This document shows positions 7,525 through 13,870 of a stretch of DNA of 29,058 nucleotides, piece by piece (positions within the stretch are counted from its first letter, which is position 1; every line of letters begins with the position of its first letter). The notes below the pieces were generated by a model. The model was not told where the DNA came from, searched no databases, and saw only the letters and a program-made list of their open reading frames with translations. Position numbers and translations under genes: made by a program. Origin of the DNA: a virus; the IMG/VR virus record IMGVR_UViG_3300013297_000194, positions 1 through 29,058 of that record. One strand, written 5' to 3'.

Positions 7525-7621
7525 GGGTCGGGGGTGCGAGTAGCATAGCCGCAACGGTGAGCGCACGAACGTGGTGCGTATACGTCGCGGAAGGTTGCAG
7601 GGGTAGTTCCCTGTCCGACCC
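7525..7621 (+). ncRNA. tRNA-shaped fold of unknown identity
   Basis: A perfect 7-bp helix (GGGTCGG with CCGACCC) closes 97 nt. Two bases separate it from a GTGCG/CGCAC arm, and a GCAGGG/CCCTGT arm stacks on its 3' strand without a gap, as the T arm does in tRNA. But the T-loop-like bases (GTAGTT) are not TTCRANN, no clear anticodon arm forms, and no CCA follows. It may be a tRNA-like structure, a decayed tRNA or chance. Confidence 0.25.
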
Positions 7622-7666
7622 TCCCGTTCAATGATCTTATCCGGATCTCCGCAGCGCGACGTAGAA

Positions 7667-7680
7667 TTCTTCTGGAAGAA
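7667..7680 (-). repeat. Dyad repeat copy 4
   Basis: TG centre; within the non-coding stretch before the capsid gene. Confidence 0.9.
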
Positions 7681-8017
7681 GCAGGTAGGGAATGTTAGAC
7701 GACGTTATAGACATGCGAAAGAAGGCAGAAGACACATGGTTAAGGAGGGAGTGCGATAGCCGTAACTCCCGAAGATTACTGAGTTTTATTTTCGCTTGTT
7801 GGGTATTTGAATCCACACTTCGATAGAAGACGATCTCGTAGGAGCCGGTCAGTCGAAAGGGACGCCGAGTAGATTGTTCACTACCTGAACGTAATCGGCT
7901 ATAGCGTTCAGCCAATTGGTCACGGCGCGAGTGGGCCTAACGTACAATGCTCAAGCAGACCATTACTCTTGTGCGTGACAGCTCGGAGAGACGGGCATTA
8001 AAGATCAAGGTGTAAGC

Positions 8018-8155
8018 ATGAGCCAGCAGAAATCGAAGACAGGTCGCCATCATAATAACAAAGGCTTACGGCAAATCAAGACAGGCAAAACCCGTGAGCA
8101 AGTCGCCCGTATAGCACATAAGCTTGGAATTCCAACGCCACATAAAGTCAAATGA
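8018..8155 (+). CDS. 45-residue basic protein
   Basis: ATG with an AAGGTG Shine-Dalgarno, 45 codons to TGA. Very basic, with RHHNNKGLRQ near the start and a helical TREQVARIAHKLGI. It could bind nucleic acid. It is the only credible gene between the scaffold and capsid genes. No family recognised. Confidence 0.5.
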   Translation: MSQQKSKTGRHHNNKGLRQIKTGKTREQVARIAHKLGIPTPHKVK

Positions 8156-8374
8156 TTTCATGATCTTATTCAGATCAGGCGCAACAGCATCTTTCGCCAA
8201 GATGCATTATCGAACTCCATATCAAGGGCGCAACAGACGGTCCCGCCCGCCGTCCTAATCAACAACGGCGAAATCACGGACTCGCCAGCCGTAACAAGAA
8301 CAAACGAAGATTGCCGGTAAATTCTTCCAGAAGAACCGGCGTGAAAGTAGTGAGAAATAAAGGAGATTACGGCT
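8156..8374. other. Intergenic leader of the capsid gene
   Basis: Holds one dyad repeat (8322-8335) and, just before the capsid ATG at 8375, the Shine-Dalgarno AAAGGAG. A 32-codon ORF (8160-8258) lacks a ribosome binding site. Nothing else seen. Confidence 0.5.
8322..8335 (+). repeat. Dyad repeat copy 5
   Basis: CA centre; 40 bases before the capsid start codon. Confidence 0.9.
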
Positions 8375-11300
8375 ATGAGCGAGCTAGTTTTTAGCCAGTT
8401 CGGTCTTCGGACTCGCTCGATGGCGACATCGAGTAGTGAACCTCCTCTGATCGACTTGGACCCTGAGATCGGGAACAGGGCGGAAGGGCGTCAAAGACTC
8501 CCACCGTGAGAGAGCAAGCGAGGGGGCGCGTCTCTGACGCGATACGATGTTCCGTCCTTGCAGGAACTTGAACTGCAAGAGGTCGGCAGAAATGACCGAT
8601 CCGCGCATCTGCAAAGATGCGAGGTAACAGACGATAGCGAAGCAGTCGTTAGGACTGCCGTCAATCCGGAAATCGAGAAGCAGTTCTTCTCTTAGGACTC
8701 GCTTAGTGGCGACACTGAGTAAGAAAACCATCTCTAATTAATGGGGAAAAGCTGAGATGCTCACCCTCACCAAGCAAGTACAGACTACGCAGGTGCAGAG
8801 ACTGAACGAGATGGGGCCTCAGCCTGAGGTCATGCGACAGTCCGGCCTCATGATAACGATGAATCATGAGAGGCTGACAGAAATGATCAGCCCCGGCTCT
8901 TACGCTAAGATGCCGAGTAACAATTTGGGCGAAGAAAGCCAGACGCTATACAACCGCTTTCATAAAGGGAAAGCGATTCAGGTGAACCAGCGTGGCTATC
9001 GAATTCCGTTTTACGACAGACCGCCGGCTTCGGACAGCTTTTTCAGTGAGGGAGGGGCAATGCCGGTTGCCGATAACCCTCGACAGAACTGGGGGCGGTT
9101 GCTAGAAATAGCAGCACTGAAAACTTCTCTTAATCGACTTGGATGCTGAGAAATAGGTTGCAATTGAATCGAAAGTGTGGTATGATTACAACCTTGCAAA
9201 CAGGGGGCAAGCAGGTAGATTCTTCCAGAAGAAGCCGTGCAGCCTGAGAGACTAAACAGAGAAGGGCCTGACCGGATCAAGCCGAAGGCTATACGATAGT
9301 CCGATCTAGTAGCAACTCAACTACTAGAGGCCGAAGATGAGAGTAAAATGCTAACACCGGATGAAAAAGAACGAGCCACCATGCTTTACGAGTCAGGAGT
9401 GGCGATACGTGCAATCGCGAGGTTAATGCATCGACGTACAACAGTCGTGGGTGATTTTCTCTTACGATCCGCACATCTAGGCAGGGATTGTAGATTTGCG
9501 TCTTTAACGCAGGCACGAAAAGAAGAGGTTTGTTCTTTACATCGATCCGGATTAGCAGCACCCGCAATCGTCAAGGAGACATCCTTGAGCATCGATATCG
9601 TATACCGTGTCTTAAGAGAGTCGGGAATCGACAATGCTCCCGATAAAGTCTTTAGGACGCAGGAACAGCAGCAGGTAGTGACCGAGCTTTACTCCAAGGG
9701 ATTCACTGGTACGCAGATTGCCAAGCATCTAGGAGTTTCGCAGGGAGTTGTATACCGCGAGATTCGGAAGCTTGGCCTAACGCGTCGAAGCATAGCGGGT
9801 CCTAGAGGATACTTTGCGCGATACGTTGATTCGCAGGGACGCATTACGAAGTTCAGAAGTACTTGGGAAGCAGCGTTCGCTAGGTACCTCGATAATAACT
9901 ACCTAAAATGGGCATACGAAGCCCACGCATGGCTTCTGTCGGATGGGTCGGCTTACATTCCTGATTTCTGGGTACCATCGATAGATACGTACTTCGAAGT
10001 CAAGGGATGGATGTCCGAAGAGTCCGCTAGGAAGCTGAAGCTGTTCCAAGAAGAGTATCCCGATATCGATCTTCGTATTATCGACAAGGGGGCTTTTGAT
10101 CGGATAGGAATCGATCTAAAGTCTACGGTTGCGGATTTCGGAACATCTTCTCGTCTTATCTCGTAAGACGAGGCAGAAATGACCGGCCCTTAGCGCATGC
10201 TAAGTAACAAGCAAATGCAGTTCAATGATATGAGAATTTTTCCTGCCAGATACGCCACGGCGTTTCTGATCAGCGGAGACGTGTTCAAACAAATGGACTT
10301 ACTTAGTGGCGACACTAGGTCAAAGAAATCCCTTCTGATTGACTTGGAGACTGAGATGTCAACAGGGCGCAAGCATGCATTCTTCCAGAAGAACGCAGGG
10401 CAGCGTGAGAGAATAAGCGAAGGGACATCCCAATGGGATGATGCGGTATTCCGCTCTCATGGGAATTCTAGGAACCATGAGAAGCTGGCAGAAATGACCA
10501 GCTCCTGCGAAAGCAGAGTAACAAAAGGCGACAACATTGGGGGCGACGCCCTGATCGACAAGATCAGCGACCTCTACCTCCTACAAACAGAAGCAGCCAA
10601 GAAGACCCTTGACTATCAGGTAGCTGGTTCCAAGAACGGAGCCATTGCTGTAGTCAAGTCTGCCACGACTGGAGCGAACGGCACAGTAACCTGTGCCACA
10701 GCTCGTGTCGACGGCGGAACCTTCGGAAGCTACAAGGTCAAGGATGGAGCGCGTATTCATTTCGTCAACGGATCGACGAACATTGCAAGAGGCGCTCCCG
10801 ACGTAGGTGTGGTATCCGATCCGGGCGGCAACAACCGTTCGACCTCGGTAATCACATTCGACGCAGTTCCTGCGGGCACCACTGCTGGAGATTACCTCAC
10901 TTACGAGGGATCGGCGCTAAAAGCCCCACACGGACTGACAGACTTGATTAACAACGACACGGGTAAAGAAAGATTGCCCCGTTCAGTAGTAATACTGAAT
11001 AGAAAATCGGGTGAATTGCCGGGACGCCTAAGTTCGAAAGAATATGGTAATCGGCAGCCAAGCCGAGGGTACACCTTCGGAAGGTTCAGAGACTACTGGA
11101 GGAGTTCAGCCTCCTTAATAACCAGATCAGCGCCCGACTCTTTCACTTGCAGCTCGTTTTCTAGGATAGAGAGAACTTTCGCATCAGTATAGCCCTTACG
11201 GGCCATCCAGTAGAAGCGGTTTCGATCTATTCTAAGTTCTTCGACCCACGCGGATAAACACTGAGTTCGATCATGGTAAGTAATCATACGATTGCGACCA

Positions 11301-13223
11301 AAGTTACGATTCTGATTCTTGCGGGTATCCCACTTGCAATTATCAGGTTCGTAGTTTCCATCATTGTTAATCCGCTCGATGGTATGCTTAGGAGATGGAC
11401 GAGTTTTCATGTCCGTAATGAAATTCTCGAACCCATGTTCGCCAAGCCATCTGTCACATATCGAGATATCGCAGTAGTCTTTATAGGATGTGCGATTCTC
11501 GTTGTAGCATCGATCTATCATGCCCATGTAGACGTCGTACTCGACGGTACCAGAGAGGCCGTGAGTCCGGTTGGCTTCGGCAGCACGTTGTTGCTGGTAA
11601 CCGCACGTACCGCACGAAGAAGTGATGCCACTGAAGATGCGGTCTTTACGAGTAGTGCCTTCTTTTCCGCAGGCGCATTTAAAGGTGCAATAAACACGGT
11701 ACCTGTTGTTTTCCCAGATACGCACCTCGCCCCGCAGAGTCAAAAGACCCTTTTCAGTAGGATAGATCGCTGGATAGGTCATGGCAGTAAGTATACCACA
11801 TCGACGAAGAAAACGCAAGTGAAAGATGATGAAATAGGCCGAGCCTTATGGAAACATAAGGAGACTGACGGAAACGATCAGTCCCGATACTTTTTCCAGA
11901 AGAATCGAGTAACAAAACTGGAGATACAGGGTCAGTTGCGAGCCAATAGGCCGTACCTGAAATCCATCGCACTTAACGCACAGACTCAGCGGTTACAGGT
12001 AGCACTGCTGGTCGAGGTGCACTTCTCGCTCCGGTATCGTACCGATAATCCGGGGAACACTTTAATCCTGTCGTCCCCAACTCAGAAAGCGGCTTACATG
12101 AGCAACGGCTTTGTAAAAGAGGCCCGTCATGCGGTGACGCATGATTGTTACCGGGTGAATTCAGGAAAAACCTACAGCGAAAGCCAAGGCAATCCTGAGC
12201 CAAGTCCATCGAATGGCATGAGAGTAGATGGAAAGGTGCAGAGACTAGGACAGAGGAGCCAATCCGATAATGTCCATCAGCGCCCGGCACTCGCTTCTTG
12301 GCGAGTTGAAAAGATAGTCCGCTCTGTATGGAAACATGCAGCTAACACAAAGGACAATTTGCAACGCTTTGACGGCGGCGGCGGAACCCTTCGGATGGAC
12401 TTCACTGACGTGAAGTTCGGAGAGGGTATAACCTGGGACACCCATGTGGCGATTGATCCGGATCGCTGCTATGGGGTGAATCCCAACGACATCAATGTGT
12501 ACGAGCTAAGATCAGCATTGGCTCGCATGATAGCGATATCATGAAAACCAACTGGGTGAATTGCGGGAAGGCTAAGGATTTAATTCTATGCTAATCCGCA
12601 GCGAAGCTCATCGAATGGTATTAAGGTAGATGAGAACGTTCAGAGACTATCAGGTGAGGAACCAGACCAATAACCCTGAACCAGCGCCCGGCGACTTGAA
12701 TAAGCAAGTCGATGATATAGTCCGACACTCCAGTGAAAGCCGGAGATTACAGATGGATGAAGTTCGGTGCGTATGCAAGAGACACTCTCCAGATGAGACA
12801 ATACACGTCTGGAGGCACCTATGTATCATAGTGGGTGCCGTAGCGGTGACGCTATGTAAACAACTGGGCTATATGCTGGAAACCCCGAGTATCCTGCGGT
12901 ACGACGCAAGTCGTAACAATCCGTCAGGTGCGGACAATCAGCAGGGAAGGCTGCGCAAGCAGAACCCTCAACGACTTCACGCCCAGATCTCAATGATTTG
13001 AGAATAAGATAAAGTCTGGACTACATGGCGACATGTAGAAGTAGGCGGAAACGACCTACTCCGGTTCTTCCAGAAGAATCGAGTAACAATGTACGATTAT
13101 GATCAATGGATAGGCTTCCTCGGATGCAAGTACGATTTGGGCGCTACGCGCTTCGGATCACACTGGCTACTGAGCAACCTAGACATTACGGGCCTCCCGA
13201 GCCCGGCCATAGCTTTCGCGTAG
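8375..13223 (+). CDS. Major capsid protein gene split by eight group I introns
   Basis: Reconstructed from nine exons: 8375-8400, 8638-8685, 8930-9080, 10212-10285, 10529-10964, 11921-12130, 12353-12507, 12756-12822 and 13092-13223. Together they give 1299 nt, one uninterrupted frame of 432 residues. Start ATG has AAAGGAG upstream. The pieces join sensibly: ...VNPEIEKQF, then an EGG-containing loop, IFPARYATAFLISGDVF, a Gly-rich insertion, DTG-EIQGQL, WDTHVAIDPDRCYGVN, and a C-terminal GATRFGSHWLLSNLDITGLP. This resembles a phage coat protein with an E-loop-like segment early and an insertion domain in the middle; place (after the scaffold) and length agree, but the fold was not tested. Only about 27% of the locus is coding. 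Exon ends are read from frame, P1 and P10 pairing. The intron 6 acceptor could instead be 12361, giving 429 residues. Exon coordinates are an inference until spliced mRNA is sequenced. Confidence 0.8.
8401..8637 (+). ncRNA. Group I intron 1 of the capsid gene
   Basis: 237 nt, no ORF. P1 pairs exon AGTT with GACT, ending in U-G. P10 is supported by five pairs (exon CGAAG with CTTCG). P2 is CTCGATG-GCGA-CATCGAG (8416-8433). R lies at 8506-8518 (GAGAGAGCAAG) and S at 8541-8553 (GATGTTCC), with P8 GCGTC/GACGC between and a 7-bp P9 (CTTGCAG/CTGCAAG). The 3' end has the GGCAGAAATGACC arm, a hairpin and GGTAACA. Same family as introns 2, 3 and 4. Confidence 0.8.
8686..8929 (+). ncRNA. Group I intron 2 of the capsid gene
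   Basis: 244 nt, no ORF. It sits in CAGTT^CGAAG, the same target as intron 1. P2 is CTTAGTG-GCGA-CACTGAG (8702-8719). R contains CAGAGACTGAA and S GACAGTCC, so P7 pairs GACTG with CAGTC. P8 is CCTCA/TGAGG, P9 CTCATGA/TCATGAG. 3' module GACAGAAATGATC, hairpin and GAGTAACAA. Part of an apparent ORF from 8757 reads through it and is not a real N terminus. Confidence 0.8.
9220..9233 (+). repeat. Dyad repeat copy 6, in intron 3
   Basis: CA centre; just upstream of the R element of intron 3, in the P5/P6 region. Confidence 0.9.
9348..10166 (+). CDS. Intron-encoded homing endonuclease (HTH repeats plus PD-(D/E)XK/EDxHD-like nuclease)
   Basis: 272 residues, inside intron 3 in the sense orientation. 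Residues about 1-145 hold three helix-turn-helix-like repeats of the resolvase/LuxR look (AIRAIARLMHRRTTVV, APAIVKETSLSIDIVYRVL, GTQIAKHLGVSQGVVYREI). The C-terminal nuclease has FRSTWE (169-174), WAYE (188-191), IPDFW (204-208) and FEVKG (216-220). That order of conserved acidic residues and a Lys fits Vsr/EDxHD-type or PD-(D/E)XK nucleases, of which intron-encoded examples are known from phages. It would cut an intronless capsid allele and start homing of intron 3. The ATG follows GAAGATGAGAG; translation after splicing or from the precursor is unclear. Exact family is inferred. Confidence 0.7.
   Translation: MLTPDEKERATMLYESGVAIRAIARLMHRRTTVVGDFLLRSAHLGRDCRFASLTQARKEEVCSLHRSGLAAPAIVKETSLSIDIVYRVLRESGIDNAPDKVFRTQEQQQVVTELYSKGFTGTQIAKHLGVSQGVVYREIRKLGLTRRSIAGPRGYFARYVDSQGRITKFRSTWEAAFARYLDNNYLKWAYEAHAWLLSDGSAYIPDFWVPSIDTYFEVKGWMSEESARKLKLFQEEYPDIDLRIIDKGAFDRIGIDLKSTVADFGTSSRLIS
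10286..10528 (+). ncRNA. Group I intron 4 of the capsid gene
   Basis: 243 nt, no ORF, in a GTGTT^CGACA context like introns 1 and 2. P2 is CTTAGTG-GCGA-CACTAGG (10302-10319). R GTGAGAGAATAAG (10405-10417) pairs with S GGTATTCCG (about 10445-10453) through GAATA/TATTC, a compensated change from the usual GACTA/TAGTC. P8 CATCC/GGATG, P9 CTCATGG/CCATGAG. A dyad repeat lies at 10380. 3' module GGCAGAAATGACC, CTGC-GAAA-GCAG, AGTAACA. P1 is the weakest of the set. Confidence 0.75.
10380..10393 (+). repeat. Dyad repeat copy 7, in intron 4
   Basis: CA centre; same relative place as in intron 3, upstream of R. Confidence 0.9.
11093..11782 (-). CDS. Antisense HNH homing endonuclease inside intron 5
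   Basis: 229 residues from the ATG at 11782, chosen because a promoter -10 box lies exactly 7 nt upstream; a longer frame to 11818 would start inside the -35 box. Residues 32-60 have a Cys cluster (YCTFKCACG, SSCGTCG) likely to bind zinc. The HNH core is HTIERINNDGNYEPDNCKW (133-151), of the type found in many phage free-standing and intron-encoded nucleases. The C-terminal CLSAWVEELRIDRNRFYWMARKG (175-197) looks like a NUMOD-type DNA-binding helix. The stop codon lies in the intron's R element. Antisense placement in a group I intron is unusual: it must be transcribed separately from the capsid mRNA. Confidence 0.75.
   Translation of the reverse strand: MTYPAIYPTEKGLLTLRGEVRIWENNRYRVYCTFKCACGKEGTTRKDRIFSGITSSCGTCGYQQQRAAEANRTHGLSGTVEYDVYMGMIDRCYNENRTSYKDYCDISICDRWLGEHGFENFITDMKTRPSPKHTIERINNDGNYEPDNCKWDTRKNQNRNFGRNRMITYHDRTQCLSAWVEELRIDRNRFYWMARKGYTDAKVLSILENELQVKESGADLVIKEAELLQ
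11790..11818 (-). promoter_or_regulatory. Promoter for the antisense HNH gene
   Basis: On the minus strand: TTGCGT, 17 bp, TATACT with an upstream TGTGG (extended -10), then 7 nt to the ATG at 11782. This predicts an essentially leaderless mRNA. Confidence 0.6.
11891..11904 (+). repeat. Dyad repeat copy 8, in intron 5 (one mismatch)
   Basis: TTTTTCCAGAAGAA; near the 3' end of intron 5, directly before CGAGTAACAA. Confidence 0.8.
12131..12352 (+). ncRNA. Group I intron 6 of the capsid gene
   Basis: About 222 nt, no ORF. P1: exon CGTCAT pairs with GTGACG, closing U-G. P-element GAATTCAGGAAA (12157-12168), Q AATCCTGAGCCAAG (12191-12204), R GTGCAGAGACTA (12236-12247), S AAGATAGTCC (12311-12320): a canonical core. 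P9 CTGTATG-GAAA-CATGCAG. It lacks the shared 3' module of introns 1-5 and 8. The acceptor G is 12352 or 12361. Confidence 0.8.
12508..12755 (+). ncRNA. Group I intron 7 of the capsid gene
   Basis: 248 nt, no ORF. P1: exon CGAGCT with GGCTCG, closing U-G; P10: exon GATG with CATT. P GAATTGCGGGAA (12558-12569), Q AATCCGCAGCGAAGC (12592-12606), R GTTCAGAGACTA (12638-12649), S GATGATATAGTCC (12711-12723), P8 GACTT/AAGTC. This is the cleanest core of the set. It splits a Leu codon (CT^G). Confidence 0.85.
12823..13091 (+). ncRNA. Group I intron 8 of the capsid gene (different core subclass)
   Basis: 269 nt, no ORF. P1: GGCACCTAT pairs with GTGGGTGCC over nine positions with U-G at the splice site. 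P2 has a GTGA tetraloop (GTAGCG/CGCTAT). P TATATGCTGGAAACCCC, Q ACAATCAGCAGGGAAG (12934-12949), R CCTCAACGACTTCACGCC and S AAGATAAAGTC (13006-13016) are IB-like, unlike introns 5-7. Yet the 3' end (CTACATG-GCGA-CATGTAG, GGCGGAAACGACC, dyad hairpin at 13065, GAGTAACAA) is that of introns 1-5. Confidence 0.85.
13065..13078 (+). repeat. Dyad repeat copy 9, in intron 8
   Basis: CA centre; before TCGAGTAACAA at the 3' end of intron 8, same place as in intron 5. Confidence 0.9.
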
Positions 13224-13252
13224 TCTTAGCGTAAGCCGACGATGTCCTTAAC

Positions 13253-13290
13253 CCCGGAAACGTCCATGAATTTTCATCGACGTTTCCGGG
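13253..13290. terminator. Long hairpin after the capsid gene (terminator-like, no U-tract)
   Basis: CCCGGAAACGTC pairs perfectly with GACGTTTCCGGG, and the interior ATGAA/TTCAT extends it. It starts 30 bases after the capsid stop and overlaps the 3' end of the convergent HNH gene, so it may end or protect both transcripts. No T-run follows on either strand. Confidence 0.55.
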
Positions 13291-13837
13291 TAGTAGCTAC
13301 GATAGGACCACCAGCAGATTTTCGACGACGGCCAGTGAGAATTAAATCCACATTAGTTATAGCCATAGGATACCGTCTTGCAATCTGCGTCAGAGTCAGA
13401 CCCGTAGCGTAAAGATTACGCATTTCAACAATCTCAGCATCCGACCATAACGAATTACCATGACGCTCACCAAACGCCTTATTCCCACGACCTTCTTGCA
13501 TCATCTGCTGGAGGTTAATCTTCTGAGTATCAGGAAAGAGATGCTTGCGATTCGGATTAGGATTAACGCAGGGCGGATTATTACATCCATGAAGCATAAG
13601 CTTTTCACCGGGATCGGAATTGCCAGCAAGTACCCAAGCCATGCGGGTAGCGGAGAAGCAGATTCGTTTCCCGTTACGCCTTACGGAAGTATGCCCGTAT
13701 CCCTTGGAGTTCGCAGCGCCATGCCACGGCCAGCATTCATCTGGACCGCGCTTGGTATACTTTTGACGAAAGCGCTCGATCTCTTCGGATGTAAGAACAG
13801 GCAATGGGATTGGTGTACGGCAAGTCAGTTTGGGCAT
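13274..13837 (-). CDS. Free-standing HNH homing endonuclease
   Basis: 187 residues, minus strand, AAAGGAG about 9 bases before the ATG. Classic HNH_3-type layout: GPDECWPWHG (31-40), GYG (46-48), then LMLHGCNNPPCVNP (81-94), HLFPDT (99-104), a QKINLQQMMQEGRG helix, and a C-terminal helix-turn-helix (about 133-167, WSDAEIVEMR, LTLTQIARRYP). Such genes cut phage DNA near conserved genes and spread into their flanks. Lying beside the capsid gene it could help mobilise one of the ORF-less introns (inference). It has its own promoter (13902-13930). Confidence 0.8.
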   Translation of the reverse strand: MPKLTCRTPIPLPVLTSEEIERFRQKYTKRGPDECWPWHGAANSKGYGHTSVRRNGKRICFSATRMAWVLAGNSDPGEKLMLHGCNNPPCVNPNPNRKHLFPDTQKINLQQMMQEGRGNKAFGERHGNSLWSDAEIVEMRNLYATGLTLTQIARRYPMAITNVDLILTGRRRKSAGGPIVATTRKRR

Positions 13838-13870
13838 GTCAATTGCTCCTTTAGTAGATTGATGTGCTCA

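Larger units (their letters stand above)
7327..8017 (+). other. Long non-coding, stem-rich stretch
   Basis: No convincing gene in about 690 bases. The sequence is rich in perfect stems: AGAGAT/ATCTCT (7418/7441), GTGAAC/GTTCGC (7502/7513), GGGTCGG/CCGACCC (7525/7615), GGGAGT/ACTCCC around a GCGATAGCCGTA loop (7747-7770) and CTGAACG/CGTTCAG (about 7884-7910). It begins at a promoter and contains one dyad repeat (7667). It could be a structured RNA, a long leader or remnants of degraded genes. Confidence 0.4.
9081..10211 (+). ncRNA. Group I intron 3 of the capsid gene, with endonuclease ORF
   Basis: 1131 nt. P1: exon CCCT with GGGG at 9091-9095. P2: GTTGCTA-GAAA-TAGCAGC (9098-9115). R CTGAGAGACTAAA at 9244-9256 and S ATACGATAGTCC at 9291-9302 pair through GACTA/TAGTC. 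P9 is CTAGTAG/CTACTAG, and the endonuclease ORF (9348-10166) follows P9. The 3' end has GGCAGAAATGACC, CTTAGC/GCTAAG and TAACAAG. A dyad repeat sits at 9220, upstream of R. Phase 0 insertion. Confidence 0.75.
10965..11920 (+). ncRNA. Group I intron 5 of the capsid gene, with antisense HNH gene
   Basis: 956 nt. P1 pairs ACGGGT with GCCCCGT (one bulged C). P2 is TTCAGT/ACTGAA. P-element GAATTGCCGGGA, Q-like ATCGGCAGCCAAG, R GTTCAGAGACTA (11084-11095). The segment before P9 (CCTTATG-GAAA-CATAAGG) reads GAAATAGGCC where S should be, leaving one mismatch against R in P7. The 3' module is GACGGAAACGATC with a dyad-like hairpin (11891) and GAGTAACAA. An HNH gene occupies the minus strand. The core may splice poorly. 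Confidence 0.65.

Noticed and set aside
7631-8258. Small ORFs at 7631-7759 and 8160-8258, both starting ATGATCTTA
   Set aside because: No ribosome binding sites and unlike each other beyond the first bases. The shared start is better read as a repeat.
8757-9149. 130-codon ORF starting MLTLTKQVQ
   Set aside because: The first 57 codons are intron 2 (R and S elements inside), the middle is capsid exon 3, and the end is intron 3. It is a chimera, not a gene.
10197-11192. 331-codon ORF
   Set aside because: It joins the end of intron 3, exon 4, intron 4, exon 5 and part of intron 5 by chance frame. The capsid parts are real, the product as such is not.
11273-12544. 423-codon ORF
   Set aside because: The first half is antisense to the HNH gene within intron 5; the rest runs through exon 6, intron 6 and exon 7 into intron 7.
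12630-13001. 123-codon ORF
   Set aside because: It covers intron 7, exon 8 in the wrong frame, and intron 8.
13012-13040. GGACT-stem-GCGA loops as one shared P9 element in all introns
   Set aside because: In introns 1, 2 and 4 this hairpin lies at the 5' end as P2, while in intron 8 it follows S as P9. The likeness is from the tetraloop, not the position.
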